Below are positions 1-8,792 of a stretch of DNA of 64,000 bases, piece by piece. This DNA comes from JABHGY01 sp964525185 (GTDB lineage: Bacteria > Fidelibacterota > Marinisomatia > Marinisomatales > UBA1611). Each line of letters begins with the position of its first letter. Position 1 is the first letter of the stretch. Position numbers and translations under genes: made by a program. Location: NCBI GenBank assembly GCA_964525185.1, contig CAZGFQ010000003.1, positions 1 through 64,000 of the forward strand, in the 5' to 3' direction. The notes under the pieces were generated by a model. That model was given only the letters and a program-made list of their open reading frames with translations. It did no database searches and was not told the origin of the DNA.

Positions 1-62
<62 letters not shown>

Positions 63-65
63 ATT

Positions 66-92
66 AAACCCAAGTTTACTTGGGTTTTTTTA
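66..92 (+). terminator. Rho-independent terminator after tRNA-Ser
   Basis: A ten-base-pair perfect stem (AAACCCAAGT at 66-75 and ACTTGGGTTT at 78-87) closes a two-base loop and runs straight into a T tract ending near 91. It lies five bases after the tRNA and ends that transcript. Confidence 0.85.
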
Positions 93-156
93 TTCTTTAT
101 CATACGATGATGTATTAACTTAATTTATAAGTAATCTACGACTGGAGGGGAGATCA

Positions 157-1386
157 ATGAAAAAGTTAATTTTATTATCGTTTGTGGCAAATATTGTATG
201 TGCCCAGGGTTTTTCCGAACCAATGTTGCTATCAGCTGAAGGGTCTAACTCTCAACCAGATATTGCCATAAATGACGATGGACATATTGCAGTTGTTTGG
301 GTTCAAAATGATGGCGGTTATAATGCCCGATTTGCTTATTCAATCAATGGAGGAGAATCATTCTCAGAATCCCAGGTGGTAAATGATTTATCCGGACATG
401 TTATTCATATTGGGAATAGCGGACCAAAAATGGATATCCATAACAATAATATTCATGTTATCTGGGCAGACCAACGAGATGGATATGATAATACAAATAT
501 TTACTATTCTCATTCATTGGATCAAGGTGAAACATGGTCTGTATCAATCCCTGTTGGTAATAATGCTAAATTCAATATATATCCTGAAATTAAAGTAAGC
601 GAAGATGGACGAATTCATGTGATTTATTATTCTTATAATAAACGTACATTTAATTTTGAACATATTCATTATATAGAATCAACAGATGGTGGAGACTCTT
701 TTTCAAGCCCTGTTGTTGCAAGTGAATTTTCGGGTCAGGAACCGTGCGATTGCTGTGCGGCAGATATTCACATACTAGATAATGGAACAAAAATGGTTGC
801 CTTTAGAAATAATAATGATAATATCCGCGATATGTTTAGCGTGTCTATTCATGAAGGGGACGAAGAATGGGGCAATTTAGCCCAAATATCATATGATCAT
901 TTTGAATTGAATTACTGTCCTGCTTCTGGTCCATCAATTGACGGATTAGGATCAGATGTAGTGGTTTCATATATGGCTCCACATGGCGATGATAATCGTG
1001 TGTTTATTAAGAAATCAAATGATTATGGTGAATCATTTGGTGATAGCATTTTAATTGATGTGTCAGCTGATATTGGGGTAAATCAAGATCATCCCATATC
1101 CCGAATTTCTCCCGATGGTGATGTACACATAGTGTGGGAAGATACACGTGGTAATGGCGATATTTATTATGGGCGAATTCCGAACGGTGAATCATCTGTT
1201 ACTGATGTGACTCTTATGACAGAAGAATCTGAGCCAAATTCGCAGAAATATCCAAGAATGGGAATTGGTGCTGATGCGAGTATTTACTTAGTTTGGACAG
1301 ATTATACTGAAGGTTCAGATGTGTATTTTTCAAAGAGACAGGGGGAGCTATGTATCAACAAAATCCTTAGTCAATATTCCAAATAG
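157..1386 (+). CDS. Secreted sialidase-like (BNR/Asp-box) beta-propeller protein, frameshifted before its sorting domain
   Basis: A signal peptide (MKKLILLSFVANIVCAQ) is followed by repeats carrying the Asp-box pattern S-x-D-x-G-x-x-W/F (SINGGESF, SLDQGETW, STDGGDSF, SNDYGESF), typical of six-bladed sialidase-type propellers. The start has a strong ribosome-binding site (GGAGGGGAG). An unusual EPCDCCA cysteine cluster sits near residue 198. The frame closes soon after a run of five G at 1341-1345. Dropping one G joins it to a T9SS sorting domain read in the next frame (1346-1648). The family fold is clear but the substrate is not: the propeller may only bind ligand, and no full sialidase active site was confirmed. 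The last 14 or so residues are probably out-of-frame translation. Confidence 0.75.
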   Translation: MKKLILLSFVANIVCAQGFSEPMLLSAEGSNSQPDIAINDDGHIAVVWVQNDGGYNARFAYSINGGESFSESQVVNDLSGHVIHIGNSGPKMDIHNNNIHVIWADQRDGYDNTNIYYSHSLDQGETWSVSIPVGNNAKFNIYPEIKVSEDGRIHVIYYSYNKRTFNFEHIHYIESTDGGDSFSSPVVASEFSGQEPCDCCAADIHILDNGTKMVAFRNNNDNIRDMFSVSIHEGDEEWGNLAQISYDHFELNYCPASGPSIDGLGSDVVVSYMAPHGDDNRVFIKKSNDYGESFGDSILIDVSADIGVNQDHPISRISPDGDVHIVWEDTRGNGDIYYGRIPNGESSVTDVTLMTEESEPNSQKYPRMGIGADASIYLVWTDYTEGSDVYFSKRQGELCINKILSQYSK

Positions 1387-1648
1387 TTTTAAAATCATAT
1401 CTAATTACCCAAACCCATTCAATCCAACAACCACAATCCTATTTAGCTTAGGAGAATCGAATCTCAATACTACTTTACGTATTTATGATATTTCTGGGCG
1501 ATTGGTCGAGACTCTTCTAAACGAAAAAGTTCAATCAGGATCTTTTGAATTTCAATGGAATGCAACTGGACAAACCACTGGCGTTTATTTTGTGGAATTA
1601 ATGAATGGATCAAATCGGCAGGTTGAGAAAATTATTTTACTAAAATAA
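1319..1648 (+). pseudogene. T9SS type A sorting domain displaced by frameshift from the upstream propeller gene
   Basis: This frame encodes a typical C-terminal sorting domain: NYPNPFNPTT, then YDISGRLVETLL, then TGVYFVELMNG and a basic end (VEKIILLK). It has no signal peptide of its own, and its first residues duplicate, in another frame, codons of the preceding gene. It is therefore best read as the true C terminus of the gene that starts at 157, split off by one extra base in the G5 run at 1341-1345. The joined protein would be about 496 residues. Its stop overlaps the stop end of the convergent gene on the other strand by nine bases. Confidence 0.8.
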
Positions 1649-2086
1649 ATCTTCTTCATCTAATCCATCTACTTTTATACCTAAATGTTCTTCTATAATT
1701 TGAATTGCATCTATTTCACCCGACATAATCATTCCATCTGCAAGAATAAGATGTTTCAAATGATCTTTTAACGATCCTTGGATTTGCTCTTGAGGTAGAG
1801 CAATATTTATCTGATTCAATATTTGATTAAAAAAGGATTGTTTATCAATACTGCTTAATTGATTTAGCTTTGAATACGCATCATTTAAGAATTGATCAGC
1901 TCTCTCGGGCGAATGCATAGGAAACATATCACTTAATGCTTTTGACCATGCTTCTCTTTCTTCAAATGAAGATTCATTGTCTGCTAATTGAATTATCGCG
2001 AATAAATGTGTCACTACCTCAACAGGAGACATATCCACTGGTTTTGTAAATTTCGGTTGTTCTTCTTTTCGACTAAATAATCCCAT
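1640..2086 (-). CDS. TerB-like helical protein
   Basis: A 148-residue all-helical acidic protein resembling the TerB/tellurite-resistance domain family. It has the pattern of a helical bundle with acidic loops (QLADNESSFEEREAW near residues 34-48, and LILADGMIMSGEIDAIQIIEEHLGI near the C terminus), which matches the two metal-binding-type acidic turns of TerB-like proteins. The short N terminus (GLFSRKEEQ) is probably cytoplasmic, and there is no signal peptide. It stands alone on the minus strand, convergent with the propeller gene. The family call comes from pattern only, and the cellular role of TerB-like proteins is poorly known. Confidence 0.6.
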   Translation of the reverse strand: MGLFSRKEEQPKFTKPVDMSPVEVVTHLFAIIQLADNESSFEEREAWSKALSDMFPMHSPERADQFLNDAYSKLNQLSSIDKQSFFNQILNQINIALPQEQIQGSLKDHLKHLILADGMIMSGEIDAIQIIEEHLGIKVDGLDEEDLF

Positions 2087-2148
2087 AAAACATTCCTTTG
2101 TTATTGATTACCATTGCATTTCAATTCAATCCTATTGAAGTTAATCCC

Positions 2149-2532
2149 ATGGCGAACGAGAAATTATTCCAGCTTACAGAGGAAGATAAAGAAAAATATC
2201 AAAAATCAATAAATAGTATTGATTTAAAGACACAAAATATAATTATAAACATTGCCATAGAGAAAATAAGTGAAATTGTAAAAGGGAATATAAATAAAGT
2301 AGAAGCCCAACTTGTTAAAGATATCATGCAATTGATAGGATTGTTGGAAACTTTTCCGGGATTAACAGATCACATGAAGCAAAGAATTATTTTTGCACTA
2401 ACCTATTTTTGTGACGAGAATGATGAAATACCAGACTTTATTCCTGAAATTGGATATTTAGACGACGCATCTGTGGCGCAATGGGTTGTAGACGGTATTC
2501 TGCTTGAATTACCCCCGCCTACTAAGGCATAA
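2149..2532 (+). CDS. DUF1232/YkvA-like small protein
   Basis: I chose ATG at 2149, giving 127 residues, over a TTG at 2098 that would add 17 residues and sits against the divergent gene. The N-terminal two thirds are helical and charged. The C-terminal part carries the DUF1232 signature (FALTYFCDENDEIPDFIPE followed by IGYLDDASVAQWVV), the PDFIP...GYLDDA pattern of YkvA-like proteins. Most DUF1232 members keep this motif near membrane helices, but this copy has no clear transmembrane segment. Function unknown. Confidence 0.6.
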   Translation: MANEKLFQLTEEDKEKYQKSINSIDLKTQNIIINIAIEKISEIVKGNINKVEAQLVKDIMQLIGLLETFPGLTDHMKQRIIFALTYFCDENDEIPDFIPEIGYLDDASVAQWVVDGILLELPPPTKA

Positions 2533-2542
2533 AAAACAGGTG

Positions 2543-2743
2543 CTATTTTTCAGATAAATCTTCTTCTGAAAATTGCCATTGGCATCTACCGCACCACCAA
2601 GGTTTCCCTAGGTATGTTGACTCATTTTTTTGTAACTCTAATAGTTGATTGCATTTAGGACAATCTTTCTCTGCCCCAATGTCGGGCCATTTATAATCTT
2701 CGCGATATTTTAGCCCTTTTTCGTGTGTATGATGATCTTGCAT
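2543..2743 (-). CDS. Small zinc-ribbon protein
   Basis: A 66-residue protein with two CxxC pairs (CPKC near residue 28 and CGRC near residue 51) that would bind one zinc ion as a ribbon. Histidines crowd the N terminus (MQDHHTHEKG). It has an ATG start, no signal peptide and no transmembrane segment. It is convergent with the DUF1232-like gene. The role is unknown; such ribbons commonly mediate nucleic-acid or protein contacts. Confidence 0.6.
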   Translation of the reverse strand: MQDHHTHEKGLKYREDYKWPDIGAEKDCPKCNQLLELQKNESTYLGKPWWCGRCQWQFSEEDLSEK

Positions 2744-2789
2744 AGTTAGAAATTAAGGTGATTAGTCGTTGTGTGAAATTAAAGTTTTT

Positions 2790-3215
2790 TTAAATTGCAT
2801 TAAAAACAAGCATGATAACGATAAGAAATAACCCTATACCTGAAAAAGATTGTATTTTAAATTCTTTATTAAGGGATTCAGCTTGAGCTGCATAATGATC
2901 ATAAAATAGAAAAACATCCAATGTGTCATTTGGTGTTACATAAACTCTTTTAACAGCTTCAGATAAATTACCTTTTACAAATTTATTTGAAATTTCAGGT
3001 GGTAAATATCCTACTTCATGAAATCCAGGCAATACAGGAATAACATCTTCCAATGGATCATTTCCTATATAAACACCATCAATATATAGAGGGGCACCCA
3101 AACTATCCGTATGGACATATAAGAAACCAAAATTTTCCATATCGGTCTTTGTTGATTGCCCGAATGCAGTTGAGCATCCAAGTATCAAAAGGAATAAATA
3201 TAATATTTGTTTCAT
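2790..3215 (-). CDS. Secreted PEGA-domain protein
   Basis: ATG at 3213-3215 is preferred because it opens directly on a signal peptide (MKQILYLFLLILGCSTAFGQ). A longer frame from 3281 adds an implausible 22 residues overlapping the divergent gene. The mature part reads FGFLYVHTDSLGAPLYIDG followed by VYIGNDPLEDV, a PEGA-type beta repeat. A hydrophobic C-terminal helix (IGLFLIVIMLVFNAI) could anchor it in a membrane. It is divergent from the TPR lipoprotein, with about 54 bases between the starts, so both promoters must sit there. Function unknown; PEGA domains are common in surface-layer and envelope proteins. Confidence 0.6.
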   Translation of the reverse strand: MKQILYLFLLILGCSTAFGQSTKTDMENFGFLYVHTDSLGAPLYIDGVYIGNDPLEDVIPVLPGFHEVGYLPPEISNKFVKGNLSEAVKRVYVTPNDTLDVFLFYDHYAAQAESLNKEFKIQSFSGIGLFLIVIMLVFNAI

Positions 3216-3269
3216 AGTGCAAATTATTTTTATCTCACATTGAAAGCAAATAAGTAAATTCGATATTCT

Positions 3270-5033
3270 ATGAAAAAACATTTAAGACATTTATGGCTCA
3301 TTTCTATCTTTTTCACGGTGTCCTGTGCCTATTTTAACACCTTTTATAATGCGCAATCGTATTTTGAAAAAGCCGAAGATCAGAGGCTTGAAAAATTAGG
3401 TCAAAAATTACCGAACTCTGTTTTGGATGATTACGGTAAATCAATTAAACGGTGTCAAAAAGTCATTAATGATTTTCCTGAATCACGGTTTAGGGTCCCT
3501 GCTATGATGCTTATGAGTAAAGCAAGATATTATAGAAGTGAATACAAAAGTTCATTGGAGCAATTGCAAGGAATTAAACAATTAAAAAATGAAGAATATG
3601 AGGAAGAAGTTCACTACTGGATAGCTTTATGCAAATGGAGGCTTGGAAAAGTTCAATTTGCGCTAGATGCCCTTCATCAATTAAGTGAAACGACAGAATC
3701 GAGAGATTTAAAATCTCGATGTTTACTTTCTCGTGCAGACATAAACCTTGAATTATCACAAGACAGTATTGCGCTAGAAGAATTGGAAGCAGCAGCCGAA
3801 TTAACTAGAAATAATACACAAAAATCACAAATATATACACGATTAGCCGACCTTGCATTTAAAAAAGGGGATTATGAAAAAGCTTTATTGGCTTACAAAG
3901 GAGTCGTTAAAACATCATTGACTAGAACAAAAATTGAAAATTCTCATCTTCAGATATTAAAAATATATCGTATACAAGGAGATTACAAAACGTCCGCACG
4001 GAAAATAAAATCTATGTTAGCTGATGAAAAATTTAAAAAAATTGCAGGTCAACTTGATTTGGAATTGGTGCAACTTTACATGGCACAGGATGAAATGGCA
4101 CAAGCAGAAACAAGATTGCAATCGATGGTTAATAATTACCAAAGGTCTGCGGTATCAGCTGAAGCCTATTATTTATTAGGTCAAATAATGATCGAATCTC
4201 ATTGGGATTTAGATAAAGCAGATGAATATTTTGGAAAAGTAGGCAAGGAGTATAATAAAACACCATTTAAATTTTTAGCCAGTGAAAAGCAAAAAGACAT
4301 TCAACTATACAAAACAACCAAGGAAAATATATCCATTTGGCTAAGTGAACAGACTAACTTAGATACTCTCAATACTATGAATGATTCAACTGAAGTTGAA
4401 CAAAAATTATCGTCAGATTTTGACCCCGCTGAAGCCTACTACCTCCTCGCTGACTTAGAAGCATTCAAATTCAACAGGTTAGATTCAAGTCTAATAATTA
4501 TGGAGCATATCCGCACTGAATTTGCCACATCAGCATTTTATCCAAAGTCACTATTTACATCAATCTTTATATATAATCAATTAGAAGATTCTACAAAGAG
4601 CCAGACAGCAAAAAATGAGTTGATGCTTCATTTTCCAAAGTCAGAGTATGCCTATTTTTTATCAGAAAAAATTAATGAGAAAGAATTAGAACCTATTGAA
4701 TTAAAATATAAGAATGCAGAATCGTTTATTTCAACAAATCTAGATAAAGCATTAATGTCATTTGTTGAAATTACAGAATCAGATTCCTTAGACGAATTGT
4801 CTGCCTCTGCCGGTTATTACTTAGGCTATCATTATGATTGGATTAATGTAATTCCGGATAGTGCTATAAAATATTATTCTTGGGTTTCAAATCACCATTC
4901 GAATACCGATCAAGGAAAATCTGCATTAAATAGATTAAATATAATTCAAAGTATATTTGCAGATACTCTGGTTCAAGATGTCTCTTTTTCTCCTGATTCT
5001 ACAATTTTAGATACAATAATTATTGATCAATAA
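3270..5033 (+). CDS. TPR-repeat outer-membrane lipoprotein
   Basis: A 587-residue protein with a lipoprotein signal (FFTVSC, lipidated Cys19) followed by a long alpha-helical solenoid of tetratricopeptide-like repeats. Examples are KGDYEKALLAYKGVVKTS and the later EAYYLLGQIMIESHWD. The repeats resemble tol-pal/BamD-type periplasmic scaffolds, but nothing specific identifies the partner. It ends one base before the dihydroorotate dehydrogenase start, so it probably heads the operon running to rlpA, the lipid kinase and perhaps cdsA. Confidence 0.7.
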   Translation: MKKHLRHLWLISIFFTVSCAYFNTFYNAQSYFEKAEDQRLEKLGQKLPNSVLDDYGKSIKRCQKVINDFPESRFRVPAMMLMSKARYYRSEYKSSLEQLQGIKQLKNEEYEEEVHYWIALCKWRLGKVQFALDALHQLSETTESRDLKSRCLLSRADINLELSQDSIALEELEAAAELTRNNTQKSQIYTRLADLAFKKGDYEKALLAYKGVVKTSLTRTKIENSHLQILKIYRIQGDYKTSARKIKSMLADEKFKKIAGQLDLELVQLYMAQDEMAQAETRLQSMVNNYQRSAVSAEAYYLLGQIMIESHWDLDKADEYFGKVGKEYNKTPFKFLASEKQKDIQLYKTTKENISIWLSEQTNLDTLNTMNDSTEVEQKLSSDFDPAEAYYLLADLEAFKFNRLDSSLIIMEHIRTEFATSAFYPKSLFTSIFIYNQLEDSTKSQTAKNELMLHFPKSEYAYFLSEKINEKELEPIELKYKNAESFISTNLDKALMSFVEITESDSLDELSASAGYYLGYHYDWINVIPDSAIKYYSWVSNHHSNTDQGKSALNRLNIIQSIFADTLVQDVSFSPDSTILDTIIIDQ

Positions 5034-5034
5034 A

Positions 5035-6099
5035 ATGAGAGTAATACTCTTTTCATTTGCATACCGAATAATTCGAAACATTTCAATTATGTTTTATTCT
5101 TTTTGGTCAATGTTAACAGGAAAACCTTTCGATTTAGAAACGGTTTCGGATTTTGGAAACCGCCAAATGGCACATTTGGATTTGATGCCACTAAACCTCT
5201 TTTACTCATTTTCAATTCCAAAGGGAATTAGCACACCTTTTTTTAACTTTGAATTTAAATCGCCTCTAGTAGCGGCTTCATTTCAATCCGATAAGAAAAC
5301 TCTATCAAGATGGCTACATTTTGGACTTGGTGGCATTACATTTAAAACTATAATGGTTGATCCCAGGTCAGGCAATGAAAGACCTCGATTAGCAGAATTG
5401 ATTGTAAATGGTCAAAAATCGTTTATAAATGCATTGGGACTACCGGGTGAAGGTGTTCAATCATTTGGGAATGCACTTCTTGATGAAAATATGTTTCCAA
5501 AAGATATACCATTAGGTCTAAGTATTGGTGGAAATACCAAGGAAGAATATGTAAAAGTATTCAGTAAATTGAATCAGAAAATGGGTTCTAATTATTCTCA
5601 ATTATTTTATGAATTGAACATTAGTTGTCCAAATACAGAAGATGGAAAAATGTTAAGCGAATCTCCTAATGACTTGTTATTCGTTTTGTCAGAAATTCGT
5701 AAAAATAGTCCAAGTCCAATCATTGTAAAAATTTCACCGGATCAAAATGAATCGGATTTACTTCATATGGTTGAAACAGTCAGATCCGTTTCAGATGTAG
5801 GGATTAATGCAGGTAATACAACATATATGAGTAGAGAAAAAGCTGGACTAAGTGAATATAATTTTAATCCTATGGGTGGCGGGCTAAGTGGACCAAGCCT
5901 TTTTCTCAAAGTTCTCAATTTAATTCAATTACTTAAACCTTTTCAGTTGCCCATTATTGCGACAGGTGGAATCGATACTGGAGAAAAAGCAAAAGCAGCA
6001 ATTGATGAAGGGGCTACCTTAATTGGAATGGCATCGTCGTTAGTCCTTGACCCATATTGCATTCCTCGAATAAATCAATATTTGTCGAAGCATACATGA
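5035..6099 (+). CDS. pyrD: Dihydroorotate dehydrogenase family protein
   Basis: FMN-dependent TIM-barrel enzyme of pyrimidine synthesis, converting dihydroorotate to orotate. The start is ATG at 5035, just after the upstream stop; an in-frame TTG at 5023 is less likely. A hydrophobic N-terminal stretch (residues about 2-25) resembles the membrane-associating helix of quinone-linked class 2 enzymes. However, the active-site loop reads NISCPNT (residues 195-201) with Cys198, the class 1 base, where class 2 enzymes have serine. FMN-phosphate motifs follow (PIIATGGIDTGEKA, GATLIGMASSL). Length is 354 residues. The class assignment is therefore ambiguous, and a related dihydropyrimidine-type dehydrogenase is not excluded. 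Confidence 0.8.
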   Translation: MRVILFSFAYRIIRNISIMFYSFWSMLTGKPFDLETVSDFGNRQMAHLDLMPLNLFYSFSIPKGISTPFFNFEFKSPLVAASFQSDKKTLSRWLHFGLGGITFKTIMVDPRSGNERPRLAELIVNGQKSFINALGLPGEGVQSFGNALLDENMFPKDIPLGLSIGGNTKEEYVKVFSKLNQKMGSNYSQLFYELNISCPNTEDGKMLSESPNDLLFVLSEIRKNSPSPIIVKISPDQNESDLLHMVETVRSVSDVGINAGNTTYMSREKAGLSEYNFNPMGGGLSGPSLFLKVLNLIQLLKPFQLPIIATGGIDTGEKAKAAIDEGATLIGMASSLVLDPYCIPRINQYLSKHT

Positions 6100-6551
6100 T
6101 TACGGTTGTTTTATTAGATCCAAAAATTCCACCTAATACAGGCAGTACAGCTCGATTATGTGGAGCGATGAATGTAAAACTAGATATTGTTGGTGATATT
6201 GGGTTTGAACTTTCCGATAGTAGATTAAAAAGAGCAGGATTGGATTATTGGAATCATATTGAGTGGGAATTCCACATAGATAGAGAAAAATATATTTCAG
6301 AATTAGTAAAAAAACGATTCCATTTCTTAACAACAAAATCAGATAAGCCGTATACAGAATGTAAATTTATGGATGAAGATTATCTTGTTTTTGGGAGTGA
6401 AACAGCTGGGATAGAGGAATCATTACTGAAGAAGTATTGGGATCATACTTGCACAATCCCCATGATTAATCCAAATATCAGAAGTTTAAACTTAGCAACA
6501 AGTGTAGGAATTGTTTTATACGAGGCACTTAGGCAAACAGATGCATATTAA
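6096..6551 (+). CDS. trmL: tRNA (cytidine(34)-2'-O)-methyltransferase TrmL
   Basis: SPOUT-class methyltransferase that methylates the wobble ribose of tRNA-Leu. It has the TrmL layout: PKIPPNTGSTARLCGA at the start, LKRAGLDYW in the middle, and the trefoil-knot SAM motifs FGSETAGIEE and IPMINPNIRSLNLATSVGI. At 151 residues it has the family length, without the N-terminal RNA-binding extension of larger SpoU enzymes. ATG at 6096 overlaps the dehydrogenase stop (ATGA), so the two are translationally coupled. Confidence 0.9.
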   Translation: MITVVLLDPKIPPNTGSTARLCGAMNVKLDIVGDIGFELSDSRLKRAGLDYWNHIEWEFHIDREKYISELVKKRFHFLTTKSDKPYTECKFMDEDYLVFGSETAGIEESLLKKYWDHTCTIPMINPNIRSLNLATSVGIVLYEALRQTDAY

Positions 6552-7011
6552 AATTTCAATTTATTTATTAATAATATTGATAGGTGGATGTGCCAGTTCA
6601 CCACGGTATGGTGCATCATCTATCTCCACACCGAAACTTAGTAAACCAGGAAAATCAAAAAAGCCCATTCGCCACAAAAAAATAATGAAAGGTATTAGTT
6701 CATTCTATGCCGAAGATTTTCATGGGAAATTAACAGCAAATGGAGAAATATATGACATGTATGGTGTTACTGCAGCTCATAAAACTCTTCCTTTGAATAC
6801 TGTTGCTCGTGTGACTAACCTTGAGAATGGAAAGTCGCTTATTTTAAGGATAAATGACCGTGGTCCATACGTAAAAGGAAGAATCTTAGATTGTTCCTAT
6901 GGAGCGGCAAAAAAACTGGACTTTCTAAATCAAGGTACCACTCAAGTAAAAATTGAAATTATCGAGTGGGGAGATAATAAGTATATGAAACATAGAAGTA
7001 AGCCAAAATGA
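6541..7011 (+). CDS. rlpA: RlpA-like septal ring lytic transglycosylase lipoprotein
   Basis: The ATG at 6541 opens a lipoprotein signal (LLIILIGGC, Cys17). It overlaps trmL by 11 bases. After a basic linker comes the double-psi beta-barrel of RlpA: GISSFYAEDFHGKLTANGE, then HKTLPLNTVARVTNLENG and INDRGPYVKGRILDCSYGAA. The conserved HGKxTANGE and NDRGP motifs with the catalytic-type Asp are intact. RlpA cleaves peptidoglycan strands lacking stem peptides at the septum. No SPOR domain is present, so this is the short form (156 residues). Confidence 0.85.
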   Translation: MHIKISIYLLIILIGGCASSPRYGASSISTPKLSKPGKSKKPIRHKKIMKGISSFYAEDFHGKLTANGEIYDMYGVTAAHKTLPLNTVARVTNLENGKSLILRINDRGPYVKGRILDCSYGAAKKLDFLNQGTTQVKIEIIEWGDNKYMKHRSKPK

Positions 7012-7895
7012 AAAAAATGTTTATGATCGTTAATCCTCATGGAGGATTAAAAAAAGGAATGGGAATACTTGAAAAAGTGAAACCAATCTTTCAAGACACC
7101 CAGATTGAGTTAACAATCCTTGAAACGGAATATGCAGGTCACTGTCGAGATTATGCTAAAGAAGTTGATTATACAGGTTATTCAGGCATGTGTGCAATTG
7201 GCGGTGACGGTACCATGCATGAAGTTATTAATGGCATGTTAAAGAGGAATGATGAGCGACTATTACCTATTGGGCTTGTAACAGGAGGTACGGGAAACTC
7301 ATTTATGCATGATTTGGACTGTTTAGATCCAGAAATTGCTGCTAAACGAATTGTGACGGAGAGAAAAAGAAGCATTGATATAGCAAAAGTAGATGCCAAT
7401 GGTGAAATTATCTATGGTTTTAATATTGTTGGGTGGGGTATGCCAACAGACATTAATGAACTTGCAGAAAAAATGAGATGGCTTGGCGGACAAAGATATA
7501 ATGTTGCGTCTATCATTGAAGTTTTGAAATATAAACAACGATTGGCAAAACTTATCATTCATGGAAATACTGTTGTGGGTGATTTTGGTTTCATTTTAGG
7601 ATGTAATACAATTCATACTGGGAAAGGAATGAAAATGGCTCCGTTAGCACAGTTAGATGATGGATTAATAGATCTGATCATTGCTCGGAAAGCTGGAAGG
7701 TTAAAGTTGTTGTCAGTTTTTCCAAAATTATTTGGTGGAACACATGTGGGTGACCCTGTAGTGGATTATCGGCAAGTCAAGGAATTTTCAATAATTCCTC
7801 AAGAAGATAATATTCTAAACATTGATGGAGAAATGATAGGGAATACACCTATCCATGTAACCGTCATGCCTAAAGCAATAGAAGTTTTAGTGTGA
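7008..7895 (+). CDS. Diacylglycerol/lipid kinase family protein (YegS/DagK-like)
   Basis: A 295-residue lipid kinase of the DAGK catalytic family. It has the N-terminal NPHGGLKKG motif, the nucleotide motif IGGDGTMHEVINGM (GGDGT at residues 65-69), GGTGNSF, and the C-terminal acidic IDGE motif near residue 276. It probably phosphorylates diacylglycerol or a similar membrane lipid, returning it to phosphatidate. That fits its place immediately upstream of cdsA, which consumes phosphatidate. It overlaps rlpA by four bases. The exact lipid substrate cannot be told from sequence. Confidence 0.85.
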   Translation: MKKMFMIVNPHGGLKKGMGILEKVKPIFQDTQIELTILETEYAGHCRDYAKEVDYTGYSGMCAIGGDGTMHEVINGMLKRNDERLLPIGLVTGGTGNSFMHDLDCLDPEIAAKRIVTERKRSIDIAKVDANGEIIYGFNIVGWGMPTDINELAEKMRWLGGQRYNVASIIEVLKYKQRLAKLIIHGNTVVGDFGFILGCNTIHTGKGMKMAPLAQLDDGLIDLIIARKAGRLKLLSVFPKLFGGTHVGDPVVDYRQVKEFSIIPQEDNILNIDGEMIGNTPIHVTVMPKAIEVLV

Positions 7896-7948
7896 TATTC
7901 ATCACGATTCTTTAATAAAAAATATAGTAATATAGGAGTCTCTCTTTA

Positions 7949-8773
7949 ATGCCTGCCCCATCTTCTGATAGAACACTCATTAATGTCATAGGAATCCCTA
8001 GTTGGATAGCAATTATCTGGCTTGGTGGATTCTATTATTCTGGTTTTATGACATTATGCGCATTGATTGGTCTAGTCGAATTTTACAAAATGTCAGTATT
8101 GAAAGGTGTTACACCAAATCGGTATGTTGGACTGACATTTTCTATTCTTGTATTATCATACTACTGGTTTACCCCTGATATAGGTGAAATTCTTTTTATA
8201 AGTTTCTTCATCATTGGGATTATGTGGCTTCTGATTGAAGAGTTATATCGTGGATTACCAGATGCTGTTGGGAATATATCATACACCTTTTTTGGTATTT
8301 TTTATAGCCCACTCTTACTCGGGACAGCCATTCCGATTCGCCAATTTGATTCAATAAATAACATTTCCTTAACCTTTGCATTAATTGTTAGTGTCTGGGC
8401 TTGTGATTCAGCTGCATTTTTCTTTGGATCAAAATGGGGTAAAAAGAAAATATTCCCTAGAGTAAGCCCAAAAAAGTCATATATAGGATCTATTGCAGGA
8501 GTTATTGCATCATTCTTTGTCATGACATTGTTCCAATATTTCGGACTACTTGGCACAATGTTTACTGGATATGATATATTTATTTTCAGTTTGATTACTG
8601 GTGTTTTGGGACAAATTGGCGATTTCGTAGAATCATTAATAAAGCGAGATGTGGGCGTTAAAGATTCTGGTACGCTTTTAAGAGGTCATGGAGGTGTTTT
8701 AGACCGATTTGATTCCTTGATATTCGCTATGCCCATTGCCTATCTTTACATCCAATTTTTAGACCTTATTTAA
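7949..8773 (+). CDS. cdsA: Phosphatidate cytidylyltransferase
   Basis: Integral membrane enzyme that makes CDP-diacylglycerol from phosphatidate and CTP. It has about eight hydrophobic segments and ends with the CdsA signature: KDVGVKDSG-like context, then RGHGGVLDRFDSLIFA (GHGG at residues 246-249) with the metal-binding aspartates. An upstream catalytic stretch, CDSAAFFFGSKWGKKK followed by RVSPKKSYIGSIAG, is also typical. It lies 53 bases after the lipid kinase, with a plausible RBS (TAGGAG). Length is 274 residues, normal for the family. Confidence 0.93.
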   Translation: MPAPSSDRTLINVIGIPSWIAIIWLGGFYYSGFMTLCALIGLVEFYKMSVLKGVTPNRYVGLTFSILVLSYYWFTPDIGEILFISFFIIGIMWLLIEELYRGLPDAVGNISYTFFGIFYSPLLLGTAIPIRQFDSINNISLTFALIVSVWACDSAAFFFGSKWGKKKIFPRVSPKKSYIGSIAGVIASFFVMTLFQYFGLLGTMFTGYDIFIFSLITGVLGQIGDFVESLIKRDVGVKDSGTLLRGHGGVLDRFDSLIFAMPIAYLYIQFLDLI

Positions 8774-8792
8774 TCTTTTTAGACCACCATAC

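Noticed and set aside
2098..2148. A TTG start that would lengthen the DUF1232-like protein by 17 residues.
   Set aside because: The extension lies against the divergent gene, has no ribosome-binding site, and the ATG at 2149 is adequate.
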